Shown: positions 1 to 10,044 of the stretch, one piece after another | Position numbering within the stretch: the first letter of the stretch is position 1 | How the letters are laid out: every line of letters starts with the position of its first letter | Assembly: GCA_022410635.1 (NCBI GenBank) | Contig: JAJVDF010000165.1 | Coordinates: forward strand, 283,267 to 347,266 | Source of the DNA: Tretioscincus oriximinensis | Taxonomy: Eukaryota; Chordata; Lepidosauria; Squamata; Gymnophthalmidae | DNA length: 64,000 nucleotides | Direction of reading: 5' to 3' | Notes under the pieces: generated by a model | Told to the model about the DNA's origin: nothing | Database searches by the model: none | The model's input: the letters and a program-made list of their open reading frames with translations, nothing else | Made by a program: the position numbers and the translations under genes

Positions 1-460
1 GCCATCATATGCTTTGGGAGAATTTAAAGAGAGTCTATCTGTTTCCATCAGNAAGAGTGAAAAACTAATCACCAGCCTTAAAGTGGGCAAGGCTCATGGT
101 TCCAACAACATTCTACCAAAAGTCTTTAAGGATAATATTGAATGGTGGCCTTCTGTATTGACCATCCTCTTCACTAGCATAAATGCAGTGGGCCATATCC
201 TGCCACACTGGGGCCTAGCTACAATTATCCCTATCTACAAGCAATAGAAAAAACAAGACCCTACAAACTACTGCCCCATCAGTCTGAATATAGTGCTGTC
301 TACCTTAAAATCAAATTATTGGCTAGAAAAAAATATTCTTTCAGACACCTAAGCAGAAAGACTACCATTCTACCCCATACTCCTTTATTTCAAATCGATG
401 TCGAATTTGATCCCAAGAGATAAGTTATGGGACAAGCTAAATAAAACCACAATAGATAAA
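1..460 (+). mobile_element. Non-LTR retrotransposon reverse-transcriptase fragment
   Basis: The open stretch at 14-247 reads like the fingers region of a LINE reverse transcriptase: a degenerate K-A-H-G-S-N form of the usual K-A-P-G-P-D-G, then W-G-L-A-T-I-I-P-I-Y-K. The next 200 bases continue in shifted frames with remnants of N-Y-x-P-I-S-L and I-P-R-D-K-L-W. The copy is truncated at the window edge and has at least one frame break and stops. It is a dead element fragment; I cannot assign the clade with confidence. Confidence 0.6.
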
Positions 461-854
461 AGANGATGATCATCTTATGATGATTAAGGACTCTTAACCG
501 ATAGGGTTCAAACACATAGAAAAGCTGCATTCTGGAACCCTTACTTTCTAATTACTACACAACTCCCTAAAAACCACTATACAAATTGAATGCCATCCTT
601 CATCTTTTGCAAATATTTTATTTTCCAAACTTTCATTTTCCAGTTATTAAGGACAATGCTATTCCTCATTCTTCTGCCAACTATGTTAAAACTCTAACCA
701 TTCCCAGGTACAAGGAAGACCTTCTCAAAATCTAAATTTAATATCTTACCTTCTGCTCTTTTACAAGCCAGGTACAATTAGATCATGTATTCAGTGTGTT
801 GTTGCCCATGTGGGGGCAAATCAAGTAGAAACTGTCACACATATACTGTTAATA
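461..854. other. No recognisable feature
   Basis: AT-rich sequence inside the presumed second intron of TSNAX. I see no exon, RNA gene or familiar repeat. Confidence 0.5.
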
Positions 855-1062
855 ACATAAGAGCCATACTGGATTGGGCCAGAGCCCATCTAGCCTAGCA
901 TTATGTCTCACACAGAGGCCCACCAGATGCACCTGGGTAGTCTGAACAGAGAAAAGCTAAATATGCACCTGTTCATGACTCCCTGCAAATGGTATTTCAG
1001 GAGTCCTGCCTGTTGCTCCATCCCAGAGGCAGCATCCAGACATCCTTGATGTCCATAAATCT
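855..1062 (-). mobile_element. L3/CR1-type LINE 3' end, minus orientation
   Basis: This matches, in reverse, the LINE tail seen best at 27500-27800 and 59508-59834. It contains the reverse complement of the 'ggctctggcccgatccagtatggctc' type tail and the 'gcaacaggcaggactcctg' type block. It is 3' UTR sequence without coding capacity, one of about ten dispersed copies in this window. Confidence 0.7.
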
Positions 1063-1805
1063 GTTGTTTCTATATGGATGTATGCTCTGCATTTATTTTG
1101 CTGATTACTGCTAATTCCCTAGAGAGAGGTAATGCCATGTGCTTAAAGCTGTTATTAGAATAAAAAAACCCAGATCACCTCTCAAAAGGCAAAATTTATC
1201 AATGTTGCTGTCAAATTAAGAATGAACATTTTAAACTTAAATTCAGTGCTGCTGACATTTATTTATCAGATCCTCTTATCTGTTTTTTTAAGCCGTGATT
1301 TTACAAATGAGTTTTAATCTTTACGTATTTCTGCTCTATGACAGTTGAACTAAAACTGACTGGTAACATTAAATTCAAATCAGTCTTCTCAACAAATCCA
1401 TTTATATTATGCACATTTACATAAAATGTAATTAAAATAGTCAAAATCTAAAATTTTATTAGCAGAATTCAACCTGTAGAACAAGACTCTCTTGCTTCCC
1501 ACGCAACACATTCTCAAAATCTGGTACAGGAGATCAACAATCCATACATAAAAATTGTCCTTCACTGATATAAAGACATGAAATCTGTCACTCTCTCTTT
1601 ACAGCAGGGCAATTCTAACATGTATGGAAATGAACTTTCAACGCAAAGCAGAAAATGCAAAGATGGTGAAAAGTTATCATCATATCTATAAAGAAGTACG
1701 CTTTAAAGATCAGCCCTAGTGCATCTCCATAACAATTCATGTAACTCTGTATGGCATGAAATGCATGAAGATGGCCAGTCTGCATATGGCAACCACCATA
1801 CATAC
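1063..1805. other. TSNAX intron 2 (part), no further feature
   Basis: AT-rich DNA directly downstream of TSNAX exon 2 on the minus strand. I looked for the next TSNAX exon (the one beginning with the F-Q-Q-E-L-type segment) and did not find it, so it should lie to the left of position 1. Confidence 0.5.
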
Positions 1806-1913
1806 ATTTGAAGGATATAATTATGGCAGAAGAAGAATTGATGTTGTCTTTTTCTTCTCTCCGATGACCATGAGGAAAATTGTCGTGCTTTCTTTTTCTG
1901 AAACCACCTGCTC
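1806..1913 (-). CDS. TSNAX: TSNAX (translin-associated factor X) exon 2
   Basis: TSNAX (TRAX) is the partner of translin in the C3PO endoribonuclease, which removes passenger strands in RNA interference and processes tRNA; it also acts in DNA-damage signalling. On the minus strand a pyrimidine-rich tract and AG (1915-1914) precede 108 nt that encode [14 protein letters not shown]. This is the basic, nuclear-localisation-like N-terminal segment of TSNAX. It continues to R-R-E-E-K-D and I-S-F-K and is followed by the donor gtatgtat at 1805-1798. Phase fits: exon 1 gives the G of a GGA codon, and the exon ends with a T to be completed by the next exon. Residues after the basic stretch differ somewhat from the human protein as I remember it. 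The remaining exons, with the translin fold, are off the left edge. Confidence 0.9.
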
Positions 1914-2598
1914 CTATAAAATGAAAGAAAATGACGCTAAATGAAATTAACAGTTATATCATAAATATTATTACTTATAAAAGAACCAGAGCCCCATAAA
2001 TAATGTTCTTCAAAAATTAAGCTTATCTTCTTGGTCTAATGGGAAAGGAAGAATCTTGAATGGTAAAAATCAACCTATTGAAATAGCTACCCCGAATTAG
2101 CTGCAGTCTTATAGACTCAAGGCTACACCAGAGTTCATATCTACAGATTGGATATAGATTACATTTGGGGAAATTCTCAGCTTCTCTCCAAATTCAGGAA
2201 AAACATGGGGAAAACAGCAGCCTCAAAATGTAGTTGCAAAATCTTGGTAGTTAACTATGTACTACTTTCTTTGTGGCTCACTGACTCTTGTCTGACCATC
2301 ACAGGACACTTACATTATCAATTTTCAGGCACATACTCAATTGTCTTCATCCAGGACTTTTTCACATGAATGCTTCCTTTCATTTTTAATCATTTTAATT
2401 ATATTTTTATTTCACTGCAATACATTTTAATCAACAAGACTGCAAAATCTGCTGCCCTTTTAAGTTTGATTTCTCTTTCAAAAGCCTTTTATCTACTACA
2501 GAAATTTAGTCAAAGGCGATATAAGCTGTAGATTTGAATCCCCAGGTCTGAATGGTGTAGGCTCTTGGAGAAAAAGCAGGATATATACTGTGTGCCAA

Positions 2599-2852
2599 AG
2601 CCAGTTTGGTATAGTGGTTAGAGTGTGGCTCTTATNTGGCAGTCTCCCGGTTCGATTCCCCACTCCTCCACGAAAGCCAACTGGGTGACCTTGGGCCAGT
2701 CACAGTTCTTTGAACTCTCTCAGCCCCACCTACTCCACAGGGTGTCTGTTGTGGAGAAAGCAACAAAAGCTATGTGCGCCACCCTATGGTAGGCCGCCCT
2801 GAGACCTTCGGGTATAGGGTGGGATATAAATACAAATAAATAAATAAATAAT
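2599..2852 (+). mobile_element. tRNA-derived SINE (family A, Sauria-SINE-like)
   Basis: The 5' head resembles a tRNA, with an A-box-like tggtatagtggttagagtg and a B box ggttcgattcc at 2649-2659. The body carries the 'gggtgaccttgggccagtca' and 'ctcagccccacctactccacagggtgt' blocks common in squamate SINEs. The 3' end is ccgccctgagaccttcgggtatagggtgggatataaat followed by (AAAT)n. The same tail occurs without the tRNA head at 25760-25810, 47030-47095 and 47640-47830, which suggests mobilisation by a LINE sharing that 3' end. Confidence 0.85.
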
Positions 2853-3257
2853 ACTCAATCAGCAAACTTTACTAGACGCTAGCAAATTTTCTCCTTTAAA
2901 GAAATGCACAGTATTATTGTATTTTCACCCCAAACATTTCACTACATATTTCAATTAATGTCCATTTTATAAATCAGGACTTATCCACATTTCCTGTTCT
3001 TTGCACAAATTGACACAATTTGTGTTATCTTCCAAAGATTTTGCACGAGTTGCCAATGTATTTCCATGCGAGTTTATATTGTAAGCTTATTACAACAGCA
3101 ACACAACTATTGTACTGGGCAGGTTTTTGCTGCCTCATCACACTTCTGGGACTGGTGTTTTACCCATTCCATCGCCTGTCCTGCTACCCTCCCAAAGGTA
3201 ACAAGAGGACATTTGTGCGAACAGAAGCACCGGGAAGTCTCTCGAATTGCTATTAAA

Positions 3258-3500
3258 AACATAAAAGGAGCCCTGCTGAATCAGGCTGAAGCCCATCTGG
3301 TCCAGCATTGTCTCACACAGTGGGCCCACCAATCGCACCTGAGCAGTCCCAATACCCTGCAAATGGAACTTCAGGGATACTGCCTGTTACTCCATCTCGG
3401 AGTCAGCATCAAGACATCCATCCTAGTAGCTGTTTATACCCTTGGTGAACATGAACTTGACTAATCCTCTCTTAAAGCTATCCACCTCTTTCTGAAAGTA
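3258..3500 (-). mobile_element. Old L3/CR1-type LINE 3' end, minus orientation
   Basis: Diverged relative of the LINE tail at 855-1062: same order of blocks (ag-ccctgctgaatcaggc, tctcacacagtgggcccacc, ctgcctgttactccat, tttatacccttggtg) with many substitutions. Non-coding remnant within TSNAX intron 1. Confidence 0.65.
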
Positions 3501-3784
3501 AATATGTTGTGATCTCTATCAATAATTGGCCCTGAAAGAGCAGCAGGATTGGGATTAAAAAAGAGACCAAAATAAATAAATAAATTAACAAGTGGGAGAA
3601 ATGATGACAAACTGAAGTGTGGTGTGGGGACCGACTACGGAAATGACGGGGGAGGCGGGGGAGGGGAGGAGAAGAGCGCTCCTGCTAGCTGCCCTCCCTC
3701 CTGTCTCACACGCACACAATTTCCCGCCTTTTTCCACAGAGACGAACTTCTCCCCTCCCCCGCCCCTTTTTTGCCTGCCGCCAC

Positions 3785-3800
3785 CTTCTTTGTTGCTCAT
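3785..3800 (-). CDS. TSNAX: TSNAX exon 1, coding part (start codon)
   Basis: Minus-strand ATG at 3800-3798 begins M-S-N-K-E, the conserved TSNAX N-terminus, followed by one base (G) and a splice donor GTGGCG at 3784-3779. Joining this G to exon 2 (1913-1806) gives M-S-N-K-E-G-A-G-G-F, which matches the known protein start, so start and donor are both supported. The start codon follows directly after AGC/GCA repeats in the leader. A near copy of this segment lies at 4384-4411; see findings. Confidence 0.85.
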
Positions 3801-3801
3801 G

Positions 3802-3808
3802 GCTGTTG

Positions 3809-3853
<45 letters not shown>
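3802..3853. repeat. (GCT)n trinucleotide tract next to TSNAX start
   Basis: About 13 uninterrupted GCT units (3814-3852), preceded by interrupted GTT/GCT units. On the TSNAX-sense strand this is an AGC/CAG-type repeat in the 5' leader, immediately upstream of the ATG. In the TSNAX frame it reads as alanine (GCA). Confidence 0.95.
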
Positions 3854-3855
<2 letters not shown>

Positions 3856-3948
3856 GCCAAGCTCGCGACCTCGGATTCGGCTGGTGGCGGGGCACGCGCG
3901 CGCCCGACAAGTGCGGACCACGAAGTGTGTAGGTCGCTCCGCCCTTCC

Positions 3949-3973
3949 GCTGCTGCTGCTGCTGCTGCTGCTG
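3949..3973. repeat. Second (GCT)n tract in TSNAX leader
   Basis: Eight GCT units, about 95 bp from the first tract and in the same register relative to the TSNAX frame. An in-frame ATG lies just 5' of it on the minus strand at 3977-3975. Confidence 0.95.
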
Positions 3974-4330
3974 ACACCGGGACCGCCGGGCCGGGCCAGG
4001 GCGCGTGCGAGGCGAGCAGGTCTCAGGGCGGCAGTCCTACAACCTCGTGGCCACGGGTGGGGAGTTGTGGAGCCGCTTCCTCGCCTCCTGCTGACGCCCA
4101 CCTGATACAAGGCGCTATATAAAATAGGGCCGGGAGACGAGGCGCCTAAGCACGCGATGATAGCATCGTCATCAACATCCGCTCATTCGCTTAGTGAGGA
4201 GGAGGAACCGCCATACGGTCGATCGAGTACTATCGCGAAGAGCTCCAGACGGCCTTTGTACAATATCCGGTGCGCTGAGTTTCAGGGTCCGACTCAGCTG
4301 TACTGTATAATACTATTGCGACGGAGCAAA

Positions 4331-4350
4331 GCATTGTGGGGAGCGTAGTT
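4331..4350. promoter_or_regulatory. ZNF143/SBF-like promoter motif
   Basis: gcattgtggggagcgtagtt resembles the reverse complement of the long ZNF143 binding consensus (ACTACAATTCCCAGAATGC-like), common in vertebrate housekeeping promoters. It sits at the upstream edge of the TSNAX CpG-rich region. This is motif similarity only. Confidence 0.4.
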
Positions 4351-4383
4351 CTTCCCTTGGAAATGATGGACGTGGGGGTTGCC

Positions 4384-4411
4384 TCCTGCCGCCACCTTCT
4401 TTGCTGCCCAT
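4384..4411 (-). other. Duplicate of the TSNAX start-codon/donor segment
   Basis: The segment repeats 3775-3802 with only a couple of substitutions. It keeps a minus-strand ATG (M-G-S-K-E), the following G and the GTGGCGGCAGG donor context. It could be an alternative first exon of TSNAX or a non-functional local duplication. Confidence 0.6.
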
Positions 4412-4610
4412 GTGGCTCCATGCTTCTGAAATTAGGGTTGGGGAAAAAATTGAGCTTTTTCTTCAATGAAAAGATGCGTTTTGTGGAGCTGCATCTCCAC
4501 AGCTGCCANAGAGTTAGGAAGCGCTTGCTGTTCGTCGCTCTGTGAAGAGTTTGGATGCCTACACCTGCTGCACTTCTCCGGTTATTTTCCATAAAATAAT
4601 CTTCAGGAGT

Positions 4611-4690
4611 CAATTTCAGAGAAATAATCGTGTTAGTCCAGTAGAACGTCCAGCAAAGGGGCCAGTAGCACTTTTCTCCTGTTAGTGTGA
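4611..4690. repeat. Partial foldback-repeat family member
   Basis: Shares the 'aatttcagagaaata..tgttagtc..agtagaa..gtccagcaaagg' block with the copies at 34286, 39041 and 45136. Only one arm is present. Possibly a Penelope-like element end; see the 34286 entry. Confidence 0.6.
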
Positions 4691-4964
4691 CTGAGGCTGT
4701 TTACATCCACACAGCACTTACTTATTCCACCCTAGTTGCACTGTGTGGACTGATTCATTCCAAAGTAACCATGTTTTATTGTGGAATATCCAGTTATAGT
4801 GGAATAAATAAGTGATAAGTGGATGCAGCCTAGAACAGGGCCATATAGTAACAAGAAGGAATATGCCGTACCTCTGCTTCCACATGGACTTTCAAGGAAA
4901 CCTCATTTCACCCAGTGGAACTGTGGCTTGGGGAAAATCAGATTTTTCTATTTATTTAAACTAT
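4691..4964. other. No recognisable feature
   Basis: AT-rich TSNAX-EGLN1 intergenic DNA. The block 'ccactttattcc..gtggaatatccagttat..ggaataaataagt' suggests an old transposon end, but I cannot classify it. Confidence 0.4.
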
Positions 4965-5150
4965 AGAATCATAGACTTGGAAGGAACCTCCAGGGCCATG
5001 GGCTCCAACCCCTACCAAATGCAGGATTCACTAAACCATAAAATGACTGTCCACTCGGGTTTAAAGACTTCCAGTGAAGAACTGCCCACCTCCTGTGGCA
5101 AACTGTTCCACTGGTTTATCATCCTTACTGTCAGAAAGTAAACTGCCTTA
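4965..5150 (-). mobile_element. CR1 LINE 3' end, minus orientation
   Basis: Starts with the reversed CR1 tail (tatagaatcatagacttgg) and runs into the reverse complement of the ORF2 C-terminal region (…tgtggcaaactgttccactggtttatcatc…). The same region is in sense orientation at 46190-46260. A truncated, inactive copy. Confidence 0.75.
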
Positions 5151-7850
5151 TGATCCAATTATGTGTAAGTGTTTATGAAGCTGCATCTTCATAGAGACAC
5201 TTGCCAAGTCTCACATCTAAATAAGAGTAGTGTTAATATACAATCTGGTGTACTCTAAATACCTGCTAAATCCCACAGTTTTCCAGACTAAATAAGGAAT
5301 ATGATTTAATCACAGTGTTCTCAATATAAAAATCAGATAAACAAGCACACACTATTTATATCTCCATTTCTATATATAGTGTTTCTTGTCCTCTGAACTT
5401 TCTCTATTCAGGGTTGGGGAACCAATGACAATGCTGTCAAGTGATCTGTATTATTGTGAATAATTTTAGCCATACTTTTATCCATACACATTATATATCT
5501 ATTTAAGAACCTTAATGCAAAAATTAGCAACATTATTAATGTTATATCAGAGTTATAACCTTGTAAAAAGCAAAGCTTTTTAAAAATTGTCAGAATAACC
5601 TGGAAATAGCTGGATAGCTTTTAAAAAGAGTTTTAAAAAATATGGAAGACTTTGGCGAAGTGCAGGATTTAAATTCCTAAATAAATAAATACCGTAAATA
5701 AAATTGTATTAATGGCTTCAAAAATGGATGCTTAATTACTGCTTCCCAGATTGGAGAAACAGACAGGATGCCTCCAAAGGTCATTTGCAAGAAGTTAAGA
5801 TCAGATGAAGTATTCTACTTGAGAATATTCAGAAACAATTGGACCACTATGTGAGACAGAATGCTGAGCCAAATGGACTGTGATCTGATGCACAGGTTGT
5901 TTACATTCATGAAGATGCATAGGTGCCATCTAAGTTGGGAAGCAAAATGCTTTAAAAATTATCAAGAGCAAGTGACGATTTTGCCAGTCTTTATTTGAAA
6001 ATGCCCAGAAGTCATCGGTAGACCACTGGGCTGTAGTCACACTACACTTAAGCGGAATGGAGGTGGTCTTCGGAAATCAGACGTCAAAGTATGTTTTTCT
6101 ATCTTCTGGGGACGTTCCCATCTTACTCATTTGGATAATCCCCGTTAGTCCAAGTTGCCAGAAACAGACCCAAGCAAAGAGTTACCAGTCTGTTCCCAAC
6201 CCAGTTGTCGTATAGCCAGGAGTTGAAGAAAATGTCCACAGCTAATCACTTTTGTCTGTATTCTGCACGATACATAGAACTACCTCACTTTTCCTCATCC
6301 TAGAGCTACCTCACTTTTCCAAAGTAAATGTGACCAGATCTAAAATGGCTTCAGCTCCAGACCTTAAAATATGGTGGTATTGCTCAAAATGCTAGACTAA
6401 ATGTTCTTGATGTCATAGAGGTAGAAAATATAACTTGTCTTTGTGATAAAAAAAACAGTAAAAACAATACATTTTGTATATCATGTTCAATTATGGTAAG
6501 GAATGATAAACTTTTCTTTCATATTCTGGGCACAGAAACAGTTAACGAGTACAGCAGAGTGTGTGAACACAGCAAGGCGAGTCTTTGAATCTGGGACTGG
6601 CCATGTCTCCCCTTGCTGTAATTTAGCAAATGACAAGTGTGCACACTACATGATGGGCAAGGCAAACCTAAGGCCACAAATGCTGTTTAAGAAGAGCTAA
6701 CCCTGGGTGCCTGGCATGCTAATGATAACTTTAGGCAGGGATTCACACATATTGAAAAAATTGTTGTAGCTCCAACTGAAACTCTTCAGCAAACAGTATA
6801 TCTACAGAAAAGTAGCCCCAAGAACAGATAGTGTTAATCCCTTTATTTCCTAGAAGCCATTAGAGGTATAAATAGAAGCAGAAAATGTATCAAAACAAGT
6901 TTTTTTCACAGGAGGAAGTGCAAGAAAGATTAATGATTAAACTTTGTAAAAATACAGAGCAAGGGTTGGCATGTTAATGGTGTTTTCCACAAGGTATGCC
7001 ATCAACATATCATGAGTCATGATGATGCAACTGTATTAAGTAAACAAACCAAAAGGAGAAGGCCATGCATTATGATTCATTCATGATTGTCTAAATAACA
7101 GTTAACAGCTTCCATAACTTTAGTTTCTTGACACGTATTAAAAATATTGTCAAATCATTGTGCTGAAGTACTTTTCTTTCAAAGTCTGCATGGTTATACC
7201 GGCCCTTGAACCACAGTCTGTCAACACTGGTTCTAATGGAACATATTAGATGATTAGTAACTTGATCAACAGGCCTTTATAACTAATGACAAAAATAATC
7301 ACTGTTTTCATATGAAATTCCTATGTTGAACACTTCTGATGTTTAAGAATGTGATGAGTTAAATTCCTTTATTTTCTTTGTAGAATGAAACTACAGATAC
7401 TATCTTGAAAAAGGAAAAATGTTATACTTATAGTTGAACAATTCTCATTACATGTGAGACATGAGATTTTTTAAAAAAAATCTGTTGCCATTTAATCTTC
7501 TAATAAACATAATCCCTCTAGTAAGATTTGGTTACATGTTCAACCAACAGCCATATGACTAAAATCACATTAAGGATTCAAACATCCTGTCAAGATGAAA
7601 TGTTTATTGAAAAACTCTCTAAACCATATGGAATGGCTCTTTGGATTTTTCACAATACCAAGTTTAAAAATGAGAGCAAGGGTATAATGATATATTGAAA
7701 GCTTGCAAAGCTTTTATTTCCAAGGTAGTTCATATTAATAAAAATAGGAACCATCTTTTATGATCAATATTTATTACATGCTCTTTGCAAGTGAATAGAT
7801 TCTGAACATATTTTATAAGTATAAAATTCATTTGCAATGGAGAAGCCTAC
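5151..7850. other. Intergenic DNA, nothing recognised
   Basis: AT-rich sequence between the TSNAX and EGLN1 promoters. Only short, stop-limited reading frames are present, and no gene, RNA or clear repeat could be identified by eye. Confidence 0.5.
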
Positions 7851-7854
7851 TTCA

Positions 7855-8970
7855 AGGGGAAATTATTCCACAGTCTGGAGATAACCATCAAGGCAGTCTT
7901 GTCCTGGATTCCCACTTCCTTTGCTGAGAATAGTGGAACAATCAGGAAGCCCTGCAGATCACAAGACACTGGGAGGTCAATATGGGAGAAAGCATTCCTT
8001 CAGATGTTTGGGACCCAAATCATTGAGAGCTTTGTAAGTTAAAATTAACATCTTCAAATGGGCTTCATAGTGAAATGGAAGACAGTACACCTCTTTTAAT
8101 AATTGTCATTTGGTCAATCATTCTGGCCAGCAGTCTAATCATTGCATTTTGCACCAAGTTGCAATTTTTTTTAACCATCTTCAAGAGTAGCTCCAATAGA
8201 GCGCATTATAATAGTCCAATATGGAAGTTGCCAGAACATAAATTACTGTGGCCACATCATCCCCATTCAAAGGAGATTGTAGCTGGTAAAGTAGCTCCTC
8301 TTCAGCTTCAAATATCAGAGTCCTCCCAGATTTCTGATTTATCTCTTCCAAGGTATTACAATCCCATTGAAGACAAGATACCTCCAAACTTTACTGACTC
8401 AGGACCCTGTGATCTTTTTTGAATTCAGTTTATTAGCCAGCATCCAGCACTTGACACACACTTCAACCACCTCTTCCAATTCCATAGGAAACAAGAAATA
8501 GAGATGAGTATCGTCTACATATTGACAATACCTCACCCTGTTGACCTCTCCCAGTGACTTTGTGTAAATGCTAAAACATTGGAGAAGCTCAATCTCTGGG
8601 AACCCCACAAGTGGGCACCCAGGATGTCAGACAGAAGTTTCACACAACCACTCTGGGCTTGAAGATGGAAGTAGAACCATTGTGATGCTGTGCTTCTAAC
8701 TCCTAAGTGCCAAAGCCTTTCCAGGAGGATAACATTGTCAATGGTATCAAAAGCTACAGAGAGATTCAGGAGAACCAACAGGGTCACACTGCCCATCTTT
8801 CTCCCACAGAAGGTAATCAGCCATGGAGACCAAGGTGATTTGTATGCTGTGACTGGGTCTGAAGCCAAATTAAAATGGGTCAAGAAGATAATATCAAAGC
8901 AGCCATAAAAATGTATCTCACAAAGGCTCTGAAGCTAGGAAGTCACCTCAAAGCTCATTGTGTGATTTGA
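7855..8970 (-). mobile_element. L2-type LINE, degenerate ORF2
   Basis: On the minus strand, successive broken frames give L2 reverse-transcriptase landmarks: L-N-L-S-V-A-F-D-T-I-D, then Q-Y-V-D-D-T-H-L-Y (the Y-A-D-D box with A to V), then A-N-K-L-N, then L-D-Y-Y-N-A-L-Y. The left part (7860-8060) carries the reversed segment just 3' of those motifs. Multiple stops and frame changes show an ancient dead copy. Confidence 0.75.
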
Positions 8971-10044
8971 GGCTAGGCAGGACAGTGTTGTTGTGCAGAT
9001 GACATTTCAGATCATGCCTTTTACATGATAGAACCAACAGACTTGGCTGGCCCAGACTGACTGATTTTGACCATGGACAGGAACATTCAGAATGACCTCT
9101 GCATTCTAGTAGGAAACAAATCTGTTTTGCAACCACACACACACCATACATTCCAATTATGTTTGTTTTAATCATCCTAAGGCGGGAATGGAAGTGAAGT
9201 ACTGAAGAGGGAAACTATGATGCTGTGGAAGCCTGAAAGCAAACTTCCCCTCATTGAGACAATAACTAGTAAGAGCAAAAGTTATTCACTATCCTAGCAT
9301 ATATTTCTTAAGTTCCAATGGAGAACCTTTGCAATGAAATTTAGTTAAGTTTCTTTCTTGCCTAATATTTTAGAAACACATGGGTCATCAATTGCATTAT
9401 CTGTTGTAATGACAGGCATTTGCTAGAATTTGTGAAACTCAGCTAAAAGAAAACATGAAACTTATTCAAGGTAATCCCTCCTTCAAGCAACAGCATAAGC
9501 TAGCAAGGTAAACAAGACAGGGAACCTTCACCTTTTTAACTATATAGAACAATAATTTCCTTCAGGTGCAGCTTGTTATGCAAATGTTGCCTACTGAAAT
9601 GTCCTTTTCACATGCAGCTACAGGATTTCCCCCCAATAAATCCACGGAATTATTGAAGTTGCAGTAAAAACAGGTTTTTAAAAAGAGAACCAGAGTTTTT
9701 TTAAAAAAAATTGCCTTAATCTATGCTGACAAAATGTCAAACCAGGCATAGAAGCAGCTCTGCTGCTGCCTTTTTTCCATAACAGTGGAAGTTTTCAGGT
9801 GTCTGTTCCAAGTGTAGTGATGATAATAATGTAAAAAAACAGTGATATTATAAGAACTTTTTTTAAAAAATCAGGATCCTTTCTTGAGGAAGGGGCAATA
9901 GGTGAACAAGCCTGAAATGGTGCAAGATCTAAATGCCATTCCTGCCAGACTCTAATAAATCATACATCTTAGTGATGCAGGAGCTTGTGAAGACATACAG
10001 GACATGGAAGAGGTCCTGCAGTTGTCAGAGGCTTAGTAAGAGCA
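8971..10044. other. Intergenic DNA, nothing recognised
   Basis: The first 200 bp may be the extreme 5' continuation of the neighbouring L2 copy. The remainder is AT-rich without features I can name. Confidence 0.4.

Larger units (their letters stand above)
1914..3784 (-). other. TSNAX: TSNAX intron 1
   Basis: About 1.87 kb between the two TSNAX coding exons, with GT at 3784-3783 and AG at 1915-1914 when read on the minus strand. It holds a tRNA-derived SINE and an old LINE 3' end, listed separately. The rest, 1914-2598 and 2853-3257, shows nothing recognisable. Confidence 0.8.
3640..4350. promoter_or_regulatory. TSNAX: CpG-rich TSNAX promoter / first-exon region
   Basis: An abrupt GC- and CpG-rich block in otherwise AT-rich DNA. 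It covers the TSNAX start codon (3800-3798 on the minus strand), the presumed 5' leader with two GCT/AGC repeat tracts, and sequence up to a ZNF143-like motif near 4331-4350. A TATA-like tatataaaa sits at 4116-4124, but its role and direction are unclear. Transcription would start somewhere right of 3850 and run leftwards. Confidence 0.6.

Noticed and set aside
2599..2680. Possible tRNA gene (A and B boxes present)
   Set aside because: The cloverleaf is broken and the segment continues into a SINE body and tail repeated elsewhere; it is a SINE head.
3619..4122. Plus-strand open frames across the (GCT)n region
   Set aside because: They translate trinucleotide repeats into poly-Ala/Leu/Cys and run antisense to TSNAX exon 1. 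No family resemblance.
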